Part shown: positions 17,240-25,902 of the stretch, piece after piece | Layout: each line of letters begins with the position of its first letter | Numbering within the stretch: position 1 is the first letter of the stretch | Source: Streptomyces mobaraensis NBRC 13819 = DSM 40847 | GTDB lineage: Bacteria; Actinomycetota; Actinomycetes; Streptomycetales; Streptomycetaceae | Reading direction: 5' to 3' | NCBI RefSeq assembly: GCF_017916255.1 | Contig: NZ_CP072827.1 | Location: 5,977,501 to 6,041,500 of the forward strand | Length of the DNA: 64,000 bases | Notes under the pieces: model-generated | Told to the model about the DNA's origin: nothing | What the model saw: the letters and a program-made list of their open reading frames with translations, nothing else | The model's database searches: none | Position numbers and translations under genes: made by a program

Positions 17240-17269
17240 GACGTACCGTCAGGCACCTGACGGTGCGTC
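17240..17269. promoter_or_regulatory. Near-perfect palindromic operator candidate
   Basis: ACCGTCAGG and CCTGACGGT (17245-17253 and 17256-17264) are exact inverted copies separated by CA. The outer GACG and CGTC extend the dyad to 14-bp arms with one mismatch (T against G). TTGACG (17238-17243) overlaps its left edge and would serve as a -35 box. This is the architecture of a dimeric repressor site. There is no trailing T run and no gene ending nearby, so a terminator is less likely. Confidence 0.45.
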
Positions 17270-17384
17270 GGCGCGCGGGGCTCCGGGCGGGTTCGCCGGT
17301 CTCTCGGCCGGGGTGTCGCCGCCTCCCGCGAGCGGGTGCCCGAAATAGTTACTGACCAGTCGGTTCAACGGCATTGAGACGATC

Positions 17385-17413
17385 TTGCATTCTCGGCCGG
17401 ATCTGCCTAAGCT
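17385..17413 (+). promoter_or_regulatory. Candidate sigma-70-like promoter for the L-Dap/PKS cluster
   Basis: TTGCAT (17385-17390) and TAAGCT (17408-17413) are spaced by 17 bases and point toward sbnA. TG dinucleotides precede the -10 box. It matches the consensus only moderately and the predicted 5' leader is about 510 bases, so other start sites closer to the gene are possible. Confidence 0.3.
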
Positions 17414-17929
17414 CACCGGCGTTAAGTGGGGTTAACAGCTCGACGCACCGCCTTCCGGAGTCATGGAAGTGTGCGGGGGTCGGGCATACGGGGGAGAGTT
17501 TTGAAAGGTATCGGGCCGGAATCCGTCCGTACGGGGATTCCAGGGGGACGTGTCTCGATCGACGAACGGCCGAACGGAGCCGACCGGTGGTGTGCCCCGG
17601 TCGTGGAAACCGTCCGTTCTTCACGGGTTCACCGCTTTCACGGGCTGCCGTCAACGCGTCCGTCGCACGCTGATCTCCGCGCGCCCGGCGCGCGGGACTG
17701 ACTGACTCACCTTCACTTCCGGGTCCGCCGGGCTGCCTGACGCCGCCCTGTCGTGCCCGGGAATCGACCAAGCCTTTTTCATTCGGCCGTGCCGTGGCGG
17801 TCCGGGCTACCCGGATCCGGTCGCGCCGCCGTTTCTTCCGACGTCGATCCGTGCTGCCCGCAGGCCGGCCGGCGTCCCGTGTTCACGACGTCATGCGGTC
17901 ATTCGCCGCGCCAAGGGGGAACCTTTCGC

Positions 17930-18973
17930 ATGCTCGCGCAAGCGATGCCGAGTCGAGGGATCGGGGGAGTGCTCGACACAATCGGCGGCACTCCTCTGAT
18001 AGAACTCGACAGGATCTTTCCGGACCGGTTGTTCCGCGTCTTCGCCAAGCTCGAGAAGTTCAACCCGGGCGGCAGCGTCAAGGACCGCGTCGCGCTCAAC
18101 ATGCTGCTGCACAAGGTGAGTTCGGGCGAGCTGGTGCCCGGGAGGTCCACGGTCGTGGAGTCCAGTTCGGGTAATCTGGCGATCGGGCTCGCCCAGGTCT
18201 GCCGGTATTTCGGGCTGCGGTTCGTCTGCGTCGTGGACGCCAAGACGACGGAACAGAACATCGCCATCATCCGCTCCTACGGGGCGGAGGTGGAGGTCAT
18301 CACCGAACCGGATGCCGAGACCGGGGAATACCTCCCGAGCCGCATTCGCCGGGTACGGGAACTGGTACGGTCCCTGCCGGACGCCTACTGGCCCAACCAG
18401 TACGGCAATCCACTCAACGCGGCGGCGCACGAACAGACGATGCGGGAGATCGTCACGGCCCTGGACGGGCGTGTGGACTACCTTTTCTGCGCGACGAGTT
18501 CATGTGGCACACTGCGTGGCTGCGCCGACTTCGCGAGGGAGTCGGGGCTTTCCACGAAAATCGTCGCGGTCGACGCCGTCGGCAGCGCGATATTCGGCGG
18601 ACAGCCGCCCACCACACGGTTGTTGCCGGGACACGGCGCCGCTCTCCGGCCCGCTCTGTTCGATCCCCGGGCGGCGGACCACGTGGTGCACGTGTCGGAC
18701 CTCGAATGCGTGAGCATGTGCCGGCGCCTGGTGGACCGCGAGGCCATTCTGGCCGGCGGTTCGTCGGGAGCGGTCGTCGCGGCTGTTCACCGGATGCGCG
18801 ACGAGATTCCGGACGGCTCCCGCGTCGCGGTCATCTTCCCGGACAGCGGCGAGCGTTATCTGGAGACCATCTATTCGGATTCCTGGGTCGCCCGGAAATT
18901 CGGTGACGTCTCCCATCTGTGGCAAGAGAACCCGGGCCCGGTGCCCGAGACCGTAGGAGCAATTCCGTGCTGA
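17930..18973 (+). CDS. sbnA: SbnA-type N-(2-amino-2-carboxyethyl)-L-glutamate synthase
   Basis: A 347-residue PLP enzyme of the cysteine synthase fold II. It joins O-phospho-L-serine and L-glutamate, the first step to L-2,3-diaminopropionate. Visible motifs are GGTPLIELDRIF, the PLP lysine in NPGGSVKDR (Lys51), the substrate loop ESSSGNLAIGLAQ, the phosphate loop TSSCGTLRGCADF, and GGSSGAVVAAV near the C-terminus. ATG 17930 is well supported by AAGGGGGA 10 bases upstream. The stop overlaps the GTG of the next gene. The pair with an SbnB homologue makes the assignment much stronger than for a lone cysteine synthase. It is the first gene of the biosynthetic operon. Confidence 0.93.
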   Translation: MLAQAMPSRGIGGVLDTIGGTPLIELDRIFPDRLFRVFAKLEKFNPGGSVKDRVALNMLLHKVSSGELVPGRSTVVESSSGNLAIGLAQVCRYFGLRFVCVVDAKTTEQNIAIIRSYGAEVEVITEPDAETGEYLPSRIRRVRELVRSLPDAYWPNQYGNPLNAAAHEQTMREIVTALDGRVDYLFCATSSCGTLRGCADFARESGLSTKIVAVDAVGSAIFGGQPPTTRLLPGHGAALRPALFDPRAADHVVHVSDLECVSMCRRLVDREAILAGGSSGAVVAAVHRMRDEIPDGSRVAVIFPDSGERYLETIYSDSWVARKFGDVSHLWQENPGPVPETVGAIPC

Positions 18974-19995
18974 TCGCCAGACACGCCGACGTCCACGAGG
19001 TGCTCGCCGGACGCGAGGAGGAGATCCTCGCCCTCGTCCAGGAGACCTACGGGACCCACGAGGACGGCCGGACCGCCGTCCCGCACTCGACCTTCCTCCG
19101 CTTCCCGGGCGACGACCGCAACCGCGTCATCGGGCTCCCCGCGTTCGCCGGCGGCGACAGCCCGGTCGCCGGGATGAAGTGGATCGCCTCCTTCCCGGGG
19201 AACATCGACGAGGGCCTGCCGCGCGCCAGCGCCGCCATCGTCCTGAACTCCCTGGAGAACGGCTTCCCCGTGGCCCTCCTGGAGGGCTCGCAGATCTCCG
19301 CCAAGCGCACCGCCGCGAGCGCCGCCCTCGCCGCCCGCCTGCTCACCGAGGGCGACGAGCCCACCGGCGTCACCCTCGTCGGCGGCGGCGTCATCAACAC
19401 CGAGGTGCTGCGCTTCCTCCTGGTGGCCCTGCCCTCGCTCCGCGAGGTCACCGTCTTCGACCTCGACGCCGGGCGCGCCGAGGCGTTCGCCGCGCGCTGC
19501 CGCGCGCTGGGCCCGGACCTGACCGTCGAGGTCGTCGCCGACCGCCCCACCGCACTCGCGCGGCACCGCCTGGTCGCCCTGGCCACCACCAGCGGCACCC
19601 CCCACCTCGGCTCCGACGAGCTCCGCCCCGGCACCGTCGTGCTGCACGTCTCGCTGCGCGACCTGCACCCCGAGGTGATCCTCGGCGCGCAGAACATCGT
19701 CGACGACGCCGACCACGTCTGCCGCGAGCGCACCTCGCTGCACCTCGCCGAACAGCAGGCCGGCAACCGGGACTTCATCGACGCGAGCATCGGCGCGCTC
19801 GTCCGCGGCACCGTGCCGTTCACCCGCGACCCCGGGCGGATCACCGTCTTCTCGCCGTTCGGCCTGGGCATCCTTGACATGGCGCTGGCCGAGTACGTCC
19901 GCGCGCGGGCCGCCGAGCGCGGGCTGGGTGTGCGCGTCGACGGCTTCCTCGGCCACGACGCGGCGAAGGCCGAAGCGGCGGAGTCCGCCCGATGA
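18967..19995 (+). CDS. sbnB: SbnB-type N-(2-amino-2-carboxyethyl)-L-glutamate dehydrogenase
   Basis: A 342-residue member of the ornithine cyclodeaminase/mu-crystallin family. It oxidatively cleaves the SbnA product with NAD to give L-2,3-diaminopropionate and 2-oxoglutarate. The Rossmann motif is [20 protein letters not shown]; substrate-binding residues sit in [20 protein letters not shown]. The start GTG 18967 has GGAG upstream and overlaps the sbnA stop; its own stop overlaps the acyltransferase start as ATGA. Tight coupling indicates that L-Dap is made in step with the acyl chain, as a building block of the product rather than for primary metabolism. Confidence 0.93.
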   Translation: MLIARHADVHEVLAGREEEILALVQETYGTHEDGRTAVPHSTFLRFPGDDRNRVIGLPAFAGGDSPVAGMKWIASFPGNIDEGLPRASAAIVLNSLENGFPVALLEGSQISAKRTAASAALAARLLTEGDEPTGVTLVGGGVINTEVLRFLLVALPSLREVTVFDLDAGRAEAFAARCRALGPDLTVEVVADRPTALARHRLVALATTSGTPHLGSDELRPGTVVLHVSLRDLHPEVILGAQNIVDDADHVCRERTSLHLAEQQAGNRDFIDASIGALVRGTVPFTRDPGRITVFSPFGLGILDMALAEYVRARAAERGLGVRVDGFLGHDAAKAEAAESAR

Positions 19996-20918
19996 GCACC
20001 GGCCCCCGCGTCCTCGCCCTTTTCCCCGGCCAGGGCAGCCAGACCCCCGGCATGGGCCGCGCCTTCGCCACGGCCCGCCCGGAGGCGGCGGCCGTCTTCG
20101 ACGCCGCCTCGGACGCGCTCGGCATCGACATGCGCGCCCTGTGCTGGGACGCCCCCGCACCGGAACTCGCGTCGACGGACAACGCCCAACCGGCCCTGCT
20201 GACCGCCTCCATCGCGGCCTGGCGGGTGCTGGAGCACCACGGCGTGACCGCTGCCGCCGCCGCGGGCCACAGCGTCGGCGCCGTGGCCGCGCTGGTCGCC
20301 ACCGGGCGGCTGGAGTTCACGGACGCCGTGCGCCTGGTCCGGCTGCGCGGCGAGCTGATGGCCGCCGCGCCCGGCGAGGGCGGCATGTGCGCCGTCCTCG
20401 CCACCGGCGACGAGCGGGAGAAGGCGCTGGCCGAGGCGGCCGAGCGCGGCCTGGACATCGCCGCCGACAACAGCCCGCGCCAGTTCGTCGCCTCCGGAGA
20501 CCTGGCCGCGATCGGGGAGTTCGCGGCGGCCGTCGGCGCCCGGGCCAAGCCGCTGGAGGTCTCGCACGCCTTCCACAGCCGGCTGATGGCGCCCGCCGCC
20601 GCCGACTGGGAGGCCGCCGTCGCCGAGGTCCGGCTGCGGCCCGCCACCGCCCCCGTCGGGCTGATCACCACCGGCGCCTTCGGCACCGACGACGCGGACC
20701 TGCGCCGGGACCTCGCCGACGCGCTCTGCGCGCCGGTCCGCTGGCGGGAGCTGATGGAGGCGGCGGGCGAACGGCCCGAACCCGCCGCCCCGACGGCGGC
20801 CGTCGGCCCCGCCAAGGCCCTCGTCGGCCTGGCCAAGCACTTCCCCGCCAAACCGCAGGTGTCCCTGGTGGACACGCCGACCTCCCTCACCGCGCTGCTG
20901 CGCCGCCTGGGGGCCTGA
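19992..20918 (+). CDS. Stand-alone malonyl-CoA:ACP acyltransferase (FabD-like)
   Basis: A 308-residue acyltransferase. [12 protein letters not shown] opens the fold, the nucleophile is Ser94 in GHSVG, and the base is the His in VSHAFHS. It would load malonyl units onto the cluster ACP encoded downstream. The length equals FabD. It is encoded between sbnB and a ketoreductase with an ATGA overlap, so it is dedicated to this pathway rather than general fatty acid synthesis. A preference for a substituted extender unit cannot be judged from sequence alone. Confidence 0.92.
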   Translation: MSTGPRVLALFPGQGSQTPGMGRAFATARPEAAAVFDAASDALGIDMRALCWDAPAPELASTDNAQPALLTASIAAWRVLEHHGVTAAAAAGHSVGAVAALVATGRLEFTDAVRLVRLRGELMAAAPGEGGMCAVLATGDEREKALAEAAERGLDIAADNSPRQFVASGDLAAIGEFAAAVGARAKPLEVSHAFHSRLMAPAAADWEAAVAEVRLRPATAPVGLITTGAFGTDDADLRRDLADALCAPVRWRELMEAAGERPEPAAPTAAVGPAKALVGLAKHFPAKPQVSLVDTPTSLTALLRRLGA

Positions 20919-20923
20919 CAACA

Positions 20924-21679
20924 GTGAGTACAGCCATGCAGTTCGAACCGTCCACCGTGGCCCTGGTCACCGGCGCCTCCCGGGGCATCGGCCGGGCCTG
21001 CGCCCTGGCCCTGGCCGAGGCCGGCTGCGACGTGGTCGTGCACTACGTCTCCCGCACCGAGGCCGCCGAGGAAGTGGCCGAGCGCATCCGGGAGATGGGG
21101 CGCAAGGCACTGGTGGTACGCGCGGACATCGGCGTCGAGGCCGAGGTCAAGGCGATGTTCAAGACCATCCGCGCCGAGTGGAAGCGGCTCGACGTCGTCG
21201 TCGCCAACGGCGGCATCACGGCCGACGGCTTCCTCGCCACCATGAGCCTCGACAAGTGGCAGCGGGTCATCGACACCAACCTCACCGGCGCGTTCCTCAC
21301 CTGCCGCGAGTCCGTCAAGATGATGCACCGCACCGGCGGTTCGATCGTCCTGATGGGCTCCACCAGCGGCGTCACCGGCCAGCCCGGCCAGGCCAACTAC
21401 AGCGCCAGCAAGGGCGGCCTGATCAGCCTCGGCAAGGGCCTCGCCCGCGAGGTCGCCGAGCGCGGCATCCGCGTCAACATCGTCGCCCCCGGGTTCACGG
21501 ACACCGACATGGTGCGCGACATGCCGCCCGCGGTGCGCGAGCGGCTGATCGGCACGGTGCCCATGAAGCGCGCCGGCACCCCCGAGGAGGTGGCCTCGGC
21601 GGTCACCTTCCTGGCCTCGCCGGCCGCGAGCTACATCACGGGGAAGGTCCTCGTCGTCGACGGCGGACTCGTCCCGTAA
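20924..21679 (+). CDS. 3-oxoacyl-ACP reductase (FabG-like)
   Basis: A 251-residue short-chain dehydrogenase. [15 protein letters not shown] is the NADP(H) loop, and NGGITADGF is a variant of the NAG motif. The active site is Ser in GSTSGVTGQ with YSASKGG (Tyr and Lys). The C-terminus, [17 protein letters not shown], is typical of FabG. GTG 20924 is taken as the start; ATG 20936, four codons on, is an alternative. It would reduce the beta-ketone after each extension by the KS-CLF fusion. Confidence 0.93.
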   Translation: MSTAMQFEPSTVALVTGASRGIGRACALALAEAGCDVVVHYVSRTEAAEEVAERIREMGRKALVVRADIGVEAEVKAMFKTIRAEWKRLDVVVANGGITADGFLATMSLDKWQRVIDTNLTGAFLTCRESVKMMHRTGGSIVLMGSTSGVTGQPGQANYSASKGGLISLGKGLAREVAERGIRVNIVAPGFTDTDMVRDMPPAVRERLIGTVPMKRAGTPEEVASAVTFLASPAASYITGKVLVVDGGLVP

Positions 21680-21720
21680 CTCCCGGCAAGCCACCCACCA
21701 CTAGACACAGGAGTACCGCC

Positions 21721-22032
21721 ATGACCGCCACCTACGAGGAACTGCTGGCGACCGCCGAGGCGCGCACCGCCCTGAACAACCACGTCAAGGCCCAGCTCGT
21801 GGAGAGCCTCGGCCTGGAGATCCGCCCCGAGCTGATCGGCGACGACCAGCCGCTGTTCGGCCGGGGCCTGGAGCTGGACTCGCTCGACACCCTGGAGATC
21901 GTCGTCATGGTCGAGGAGCAGCTCGACGTCACGATCAGCGACGACGACCGCTCCGCGTTCGGCTCGATCAACCGCCTCATCGACTTCGTCGTCGCCGACC
22001 GCGGCGAGATCCCGCAGGTGGAGGCGGCGTGA
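21721..22032 (+). CDS. Acyl carrier protein
   Basis: A 103-residue acidic carrier protein. The phosphopantetheine serine is Ser54 in LELDSLDTLE; the preceding helix and the following EIVVMVEEQLDVTISDDD are typical of ACPs. It is somewhat longer than FabC-type ACPs at the N-terminus. The start at ATG 21721 follows GGAGTACCGCC. It should carry the growing chain, and a PPTase is encoded in the cluster for activation. Its stop overlaps the dehydratase start as GTGA. Confidence 0.93.
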   Translation: MTATYEELLATAEARTALNNHVKAQLVESLGLEIRPELIGDDQPLFGRGLELDSLDTLEIVVMVEEQLDVTISDDDRSAFGSINRLIDFVVADRGEIPQVEAA

Positions 22033-22544
22033 CCACCCCTGCCACTCCCACTTCCGCCCCGCTGAGCTTCGACGCCAACGCGATCCGCGCGCTGCTGCCG
22101 CACCGCTGGCCGATGCTGCTCGTCGACCGCGCGTACGACGTCATCCCGGGCAAGTCCGGCTACGGCATCAAGAACGTCACCATCTCGGAGCCGTATTTCG
22201 CCGGTCACTACCCCGACCAGTCGATCATGCCGGGCGTCCTCATCGTCGAGGCGATGGCCCAGCTGACCGCCGTCGTCTACGCCTCCGCGTGGCTGGCCGA
22301 GGCCGGGCAGAGCGGCGAGGCCGAGGTCGCGGCCCGGGTCGGCTACCTCGGGGCGATCCGGCAGATGAAGTTCAGCCGCCTCGTCGTCCCCGGCGACCGG
22401 CTCACCATGAAGGTCGAACTCGGCCGCCCCTTCGACCGGCTGACGCCCGTCACCGTCCAGGCCAGCGTCGACGGCGAGCTGGCCGCCAAGGGCTCGCTGA
22501 CCGTCAGCGAGCGCACCGCGGGGGACCCGAGTGGACTCCAGTGA
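22029..22544 (+). CDS. FabZ-type 3-hydroxyacyl-ACP dehydratase
   Basis: A 171-residue hotdog-fold dehydratase. IRALLPHRWPMLLVDRAYDV and EPYFAGHYPDQSIMPGVLIV match FabZ, with catalytic His60 and Glu74 (VEAMAQ). It removes water from the 3-hydroxyacyl-ACP to leave a trans double bond. No enoyl reductase is encoded in the cluster, so double bonds should remain and accumulate as a conjugated polyene. The gene overlaps the ACP gene and the following GNAT gene. Confidence 0.92.
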   Translation: MTTPATPTSAPLSFDANAIRALLPHRWPMLLVDRAYDVIPGKSGYGIKNVTISEPYFAGHYPDQSIMPGVLIVEAMAQLTAVVYASAWLAEAGQSGEAEVAARVGYLGAIRQMKFSRLVVPGDRLTMKVELGRPFDRLTPVTVQASVDGELAAKGSLTVSERTAGDPSGLQ

Positions 22545-24735
22545 GCTGGTGATCCGGCCCTACGAGGAGTCGGACGCGGCGGCGATCGCCGAGCTCTACA
22601 ACCGGTACGCCGACGTCCCCAACCCGGTGGACCGGAAGCTCGACGCGGAACTCGTCCGCGGCGAGCTGGCGGAACGCGGCACCCGGCTGTTCCTCGTGGT
22701 CGAGGCGGACGGGGAGATCCACGGCACCATCGGCTTCTTCCAGGGCCACGTCCGGCGGGCGTACGCCCCGGGCGAGGTGTTCGGGGACATGTTCTTCCTG
22801 AGCCCCGCGCTGCGTGGCGGTTCGGTGGCCGGCCGGATCTTCTCGCAGGCCATCCGCACCCTGCGGCTGGCCGGCGTCGAGGTCATCCGGCTCACCGCCA
22901 ACCCCGGCAACAAGCTGGCCTTCCCGCTCTACCGCCAGGTCGGGTGCAGCGTCACCGGGCCGGTGGAGGCCACCGAGGACGGCAACATCGAGCTGGTCAG
23001 CTACATGCCGCGGGTCATGGCCCGGCTGCGCCGGGACTACGCCCACCTCATCCCGCAGTCCCTCCAGCTGAACGCCAGTTGGCGGTACATGGTCGGCGGC
23101 GGGGAGCGCGCCCTCGGTGACGACACCGAGGAGCTGGGCGGCCGGACCGTCCTGCGCACCGAACTCGCCATCGAGGGCACGGTGTTCACCGTCCTGCTCG
23201 ACCCCGAGGACGGCGAGCTGCTGCACGTCGGCACGGACGCGGAGGAGGCGCCCGCCCTGGCGCCGAAGCCCGTGCCCGCGCCGCCGGCCGTCAGCACCGT
23301 CGAGGCGGACGGCCTCCGCCTCGAACTGCACCACGGCGACGGCCGGATCGAGCTGCACGGCGCCGGCCACCTCGGCCCGCTGCTGCGCGAGACCTGGCCG
23401 GTCTTCGGACCGCCCTTCGTCACCGGCTTCCGCCGCGCCCTGCGGCGGGAGGACGCCCTCACGGTCACCCCGCGCGCCGACGGCTGGCTGGTCGCGGAAC
23501 GGCACCCGGACGGTGTGCTGTACCGCGAGACGACGCTGGTCGGCGGCGTCCTGGAGAACCGTTTCCGCTGGGAGGGCGGCGAGCCGCCCGCGGACACCCT
23601 GCGGACGATCGTCGAAGGCGGCCTGCGCAAGGGGCTGCTGCTCACGGAGGACGGCCATGTGCCGGCCGGCCGCGGGCTGCACCCCGTCGACGCCACCGAG
23701 TTCGCCACCGCCGGTGCCGAACTCGGCCGGGACGCGCGGATCGGCTGGTGGGACGAGGCGGCCTCGGTCGGCCTCGACGTCCTGGGCGGCGACGCCCGGG
23801 CCCGGCTGGTCACCGACGCGCTGGTGCTGCTGGACTTCGCCCCCGGCGCGTCCGGTACTCCGGGACACGCTCACTCCGTCACCGTCCGCACCGAGTGGTC
23901 CGGCGGCGCCCCCATGGCCGCCGACGGGATGGAGCCGCTCGCCGCGCAGGCGGCGGAGCCCGTCGTGGCCCCTCCCCCCGTGCTCCCCGTGGCCGACCGC
24001 GCGGCGTGGACGGCGGACACCGTGGCCCGCCGCCCGGTCCACCGGGCGGCCGTCGGCGCGGACACGCTGCTGGTCAGCGCCGAGGCGGGCGGGATCGCCG
24101 CCTGGCGGTCGGCGGGGAAGTCCGTGCTCGCCACCCCGTTCCCCAAGGAACGGGTGCTGGGCAGCAACCCGCGCTGGCGGGCCGGCCTCTGGGCCGTCCG
24201 CCAGGGGCCGCGCGAGGACCCCGACCGCGGCCTCGGCTGGGGCGCCGAGCGGCACGAGTGGCGCTTCGACGAGGCGACGGGCCGACTGCGCGCGGACGGT
24301 CTGGACTGGTCCGTCGCGGCCCCCGCCGACGGCCCGGCCGACCGGCTCGACCTGGACCTGCGGGCCGAGGCGCGCGACGACGAGAGCGAGGTCGTCGTCT
24401 GGCTGACCCCGGCCGCGCCCCGGCAGCCCGAGGCCCTGGTGCCCGGCAGGCCCGGCGAGCTCTGGCGGATCCGGAAGCCCGGCGCGTGGCAGCGCTGGAG
24501 CGACCGGCTCGCCCTCCGGCTCGCCGACGGCCGTTGGCTGTCCGTCGCGCCGGGAGAAGGGCACGGCACCGAGGTCTTCCTCCGCACCACCAAGGCGGGA
24601 CCGCTGGTCGGCCTGGTCGCCCGGCAGCCGCGCGGCACGGCCCTCGCGGCCCGCTGGTCGCTCGCGGTCCTGCCCGGCCCCGCCGTCGACGCGCCGCCGC
24701 GCGCCGGCGCCGCTGAGACCGCCGCGGGCCGCTGA
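22531..24735 (+). CDS. GNAT acetyltransferase fused to a large beta-rich domain
   Basis: A 734-residue protein starting at GTG 22531. The first ~165 residues are a GNAT domain: LVIRPYEESDAAAIAELYNR, GTIGFFQGHV, the acetyl-CoA strand and helix near DMFFLSPALRGGSVAGRIFS, and IRLTANPGNKLAFPLYRQVG. The remaining ~560 residues have no family I know. They are rich in beta strands, Trp and Arg (for example RETWPVFGPPFVTGFRRALR, GAERHEWRFDEATGRL). It might be an N-acyltransferase that moves the chain or an acetyl group onto the Dap amine, with the rest binding substrate or carrier protein. It ends the first half of the cluster and is followed by a hairpin. Confidence 0.6.
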   Translation: MDSSELVIRPYEESDAAAIAELYNRYADVPNPVDRKLDAELVRGELAERGTRLFLVVEADGEIHGTIGFFQGHVRRAYAPGEVFGDMFFLSPALRGGSVAGRIFSQAIRTLRLAGVEVIRLTANPGNKLAFPLYRQVGCSVTGPVEATEDGNIELVSYMPRVMARLRRDYAHLIPQSLQLNASWRYMVGGGERALGDDTEELGGRTVLRTELAIEGTVFTVLLDPEDGELLHVGTDAEEAPALAPKPVPAPPAVSTVEADGLRLELHHGDGRIELHGAGHLGPLLRETWPVFGPPFVTGFRRALRREDALTVTPRADGWLVAERHPDGVLYRETTLVGGVLENRFRWEGGEPPADTLRTIVEGGLRKGLLLTEDGHVPAGRGLHPVDATEFATAGAELGRDARIGWWDEAASVGLDVLGGDARARLVTDALVLLDFAPGASGTPGHAHSVTVRTEWSGGAPMAADGMEPLAAQAAEPVVAPPPVLPVADRAAWTADTVARRPVHRAAVGADTLLVSAEAGGIAAWRSAGKSVLATPFPKERVLGSNPRWRAGLWAVRQGPREDPDRGLGWGAERHEWRFDEATGRLRADGLDWSVAAPADGPADRLDLDLRAEARDDESEVVVWLTPAAPRQPEALVPGRPGELWRIRKPGAWQRWSDRLALRLADGRWLSVAPGEGHGTEVFLRTTKAGPLVGLVARQPRGTALAARWSLAVLPGPAVDAPPRAGAAETAAGR

Positions 24736-24740
24736 GACCG

Positions 24741-24773
24741 CCGCCCCGGGCCGAACCCCCGGGCCCGGGGCGG
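24741..24773 (+). terminator. Hairpin between the two halves of the PKS cluster
   Basis: CCGCCCCGGGCC (24741-24752) and GGCCCGGGGCGG (24762-24773) form a perfect 12-bp stem with a 9-base loop just after the GNAT gene. The following 90 bases are C/A-rich with loose direct repeats of CACCACCCCAC and CCGAAC, and lead to the ribosome site of the next gene. It could end the first transcript or reduce read-through into the second operon. Confidence 0.55.
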
Positions 24774-24865
24774 CACCCGGCTCCGTACCACCCGACCCCG
24801 CACCACCCCACCGAACTTCGCACCACCCCACAGAACCGACACACCGGACACCCCAAGGAGACGAC

Positions 24866-25900
24866 ATGACCAGCGCCACCCCGGCCACCGTCGCCGAGCA
24901 GTACGCGTACCTGCGCACCACCGTCGGCGTCTACACCCCGGGCGCCGCCCTGGCGACCCTCGGCGGCCTGGAGCGCGGTGAGGTCCTCTCCCGCGCCCTG
25001 GCCCGCGACAGCGAGTACGTCGAGCCCGACACCGCCCGCGAGAGCCTGATCCTCGACGAGGACGCCACCGTCTGGGACGCCGTCACCCACATCGAGCTGG
25101 ACGACACCAGCTGGCTGCTCGCCCACTCCCGCGACGACCTGGCCGGCCTGCTGGAGAAGACCGTCGCCGACGCCGGCGTCCAGGACGTCGAGATCACCGG
25201 CGCCACCGACCACGTCGCCATCGCCTTCGAGGGCCCCAAGTCCTGGCGGATCGCCGCCGACCTGCTGGACTTCGAGATCTCCAGCCTGGTGCTGCACGGC
25301 GCCACCACCGTCACCCTGCCGGGCGACGGCGGCGCCGAGGGCGTCCTCGCCCGCATCGGCACCACCGGCGAGTACGGCTACCTCCTGATCGCCCCGGCCG
25401 GCTCCGGCGCCGCCGAGTGGGTCGCCGCCCGCGCCGCCGAGCTGGACGGCGGCCCCGCCGGCGCCGAGGCGCTGCTGCGCGCCCGCACCGAGGTCCGCCA
25501 CCCGCAGATCCCCGCCCAGTCCGAGGGCCTGACCGTGCGCGAGGCCGGCCTGGAGTGGCTGGTGAGCTGGGGCCGCGAGGACGAGTTCCGCGGCGGCGAG
25601 GCGCTGGCCGCCGCCGAGGAGGCCGGGCGCGGCCTGATCACCGTCCTCGCCGAGGCCGGCCAGGCGCCCGCCGCCGGCAGCACCGTCGAGGCCGGCGACC
25701 GCGCGATCGGCACCGTCCACCTCGTCGCCCCGCTCGCCGGCACCGACCAGGAGATCGCCCTGGCCCTGCTCGACAAGCCCTTCGACGTCCCCGGCCTGGA
25801 GCTCACCGGCCGCACCGCGGACGGCACCGCCGTCACGCTGCGCACCGCCGCCTCCCCGGTCGTCATCCCGCAGTCCTGGAACGAGCGGCTCGGAGCCTGA
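24866..25900 (+). CDS. GcvT/YgfZ-like folate-binding protein
   Basis: A 344-residue protein of the aminomethyltransferase superfamily. Features are LARDSEYVEPDTARESLILD near residue 50 (equivalent to the first substrate loop of GcvT), the folate-domain strand GEYGYLLIAP, the helix LEWLVSWGREDEFRGGEAL, and the C-terminal barrel with AIGTVHLVAPLAGTDQEIAL. ATG 24866 has AAGGAGA. It opens the second operon, two bases before the KS-CLF gene. In this setting it could transfer or remove a one-carbon unit, or support an oxidoreductase as YgfZ does. The exact reaction is unknown; no glycine-cleavage partner is nearby. Confidence 0.75.
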   Translation: MTSATPATVAEQYAYLRTTVGVYTPGAALATLGGLERGEVLSRALARDSEYVEPDTARESLILDEDATVWDAVTHIELDDTSWLLAHSRDDLAGLLEKTVADAGVQDVEITGATDHVAIAFEGPKSWRIAADLLDFEISSLVLHGATTVTLPGDGGAEGVLARIGTTGEYGYLLIAPAGSGAAEWVAARAAELDGGPAGAEALLRARTEVRHPQIPAQSEGLTVREAGLEWLVSWGREDEFRGGEALAAAEEAGRGLITVLAEAGQAPAAGSTVEAGDRAIGTVHLVAPLAGTDQEIALALLDKPFDVPGLELTGRTADGTAVTLRTAASPVVIPQSWNERLGA

Positions 25901-25902
25901 CC

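Larger units (their letters stand above)
17058..17929. other. 872-base control region, lower in GC, upstream of the L-Dap/PKS cluster
   Basis: This region separates the EspR-like gene from sbnA and is visibly less GC-rich than its surroundings. ORFs that cross it (for example 17349-17771 on the minus strand) have no ribosome site or sensible composition and are rejected. It contains a near-perfect 30-base palindrome at 17240-17269 and a sigma-70-like promoter candidate at 17385-17413, leaving a leader of roughly 500 bases before sbnA. The leader has no obvious riboswitch that I can recognise. Confidence 0.5.

Noticed and set aside
17349-17771. A 140-codon open frame on the minus strand in the control region
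   Set aside because: No ribosome site and no recognisable domain; it overlaps the promoter region. Kept as non-coding.
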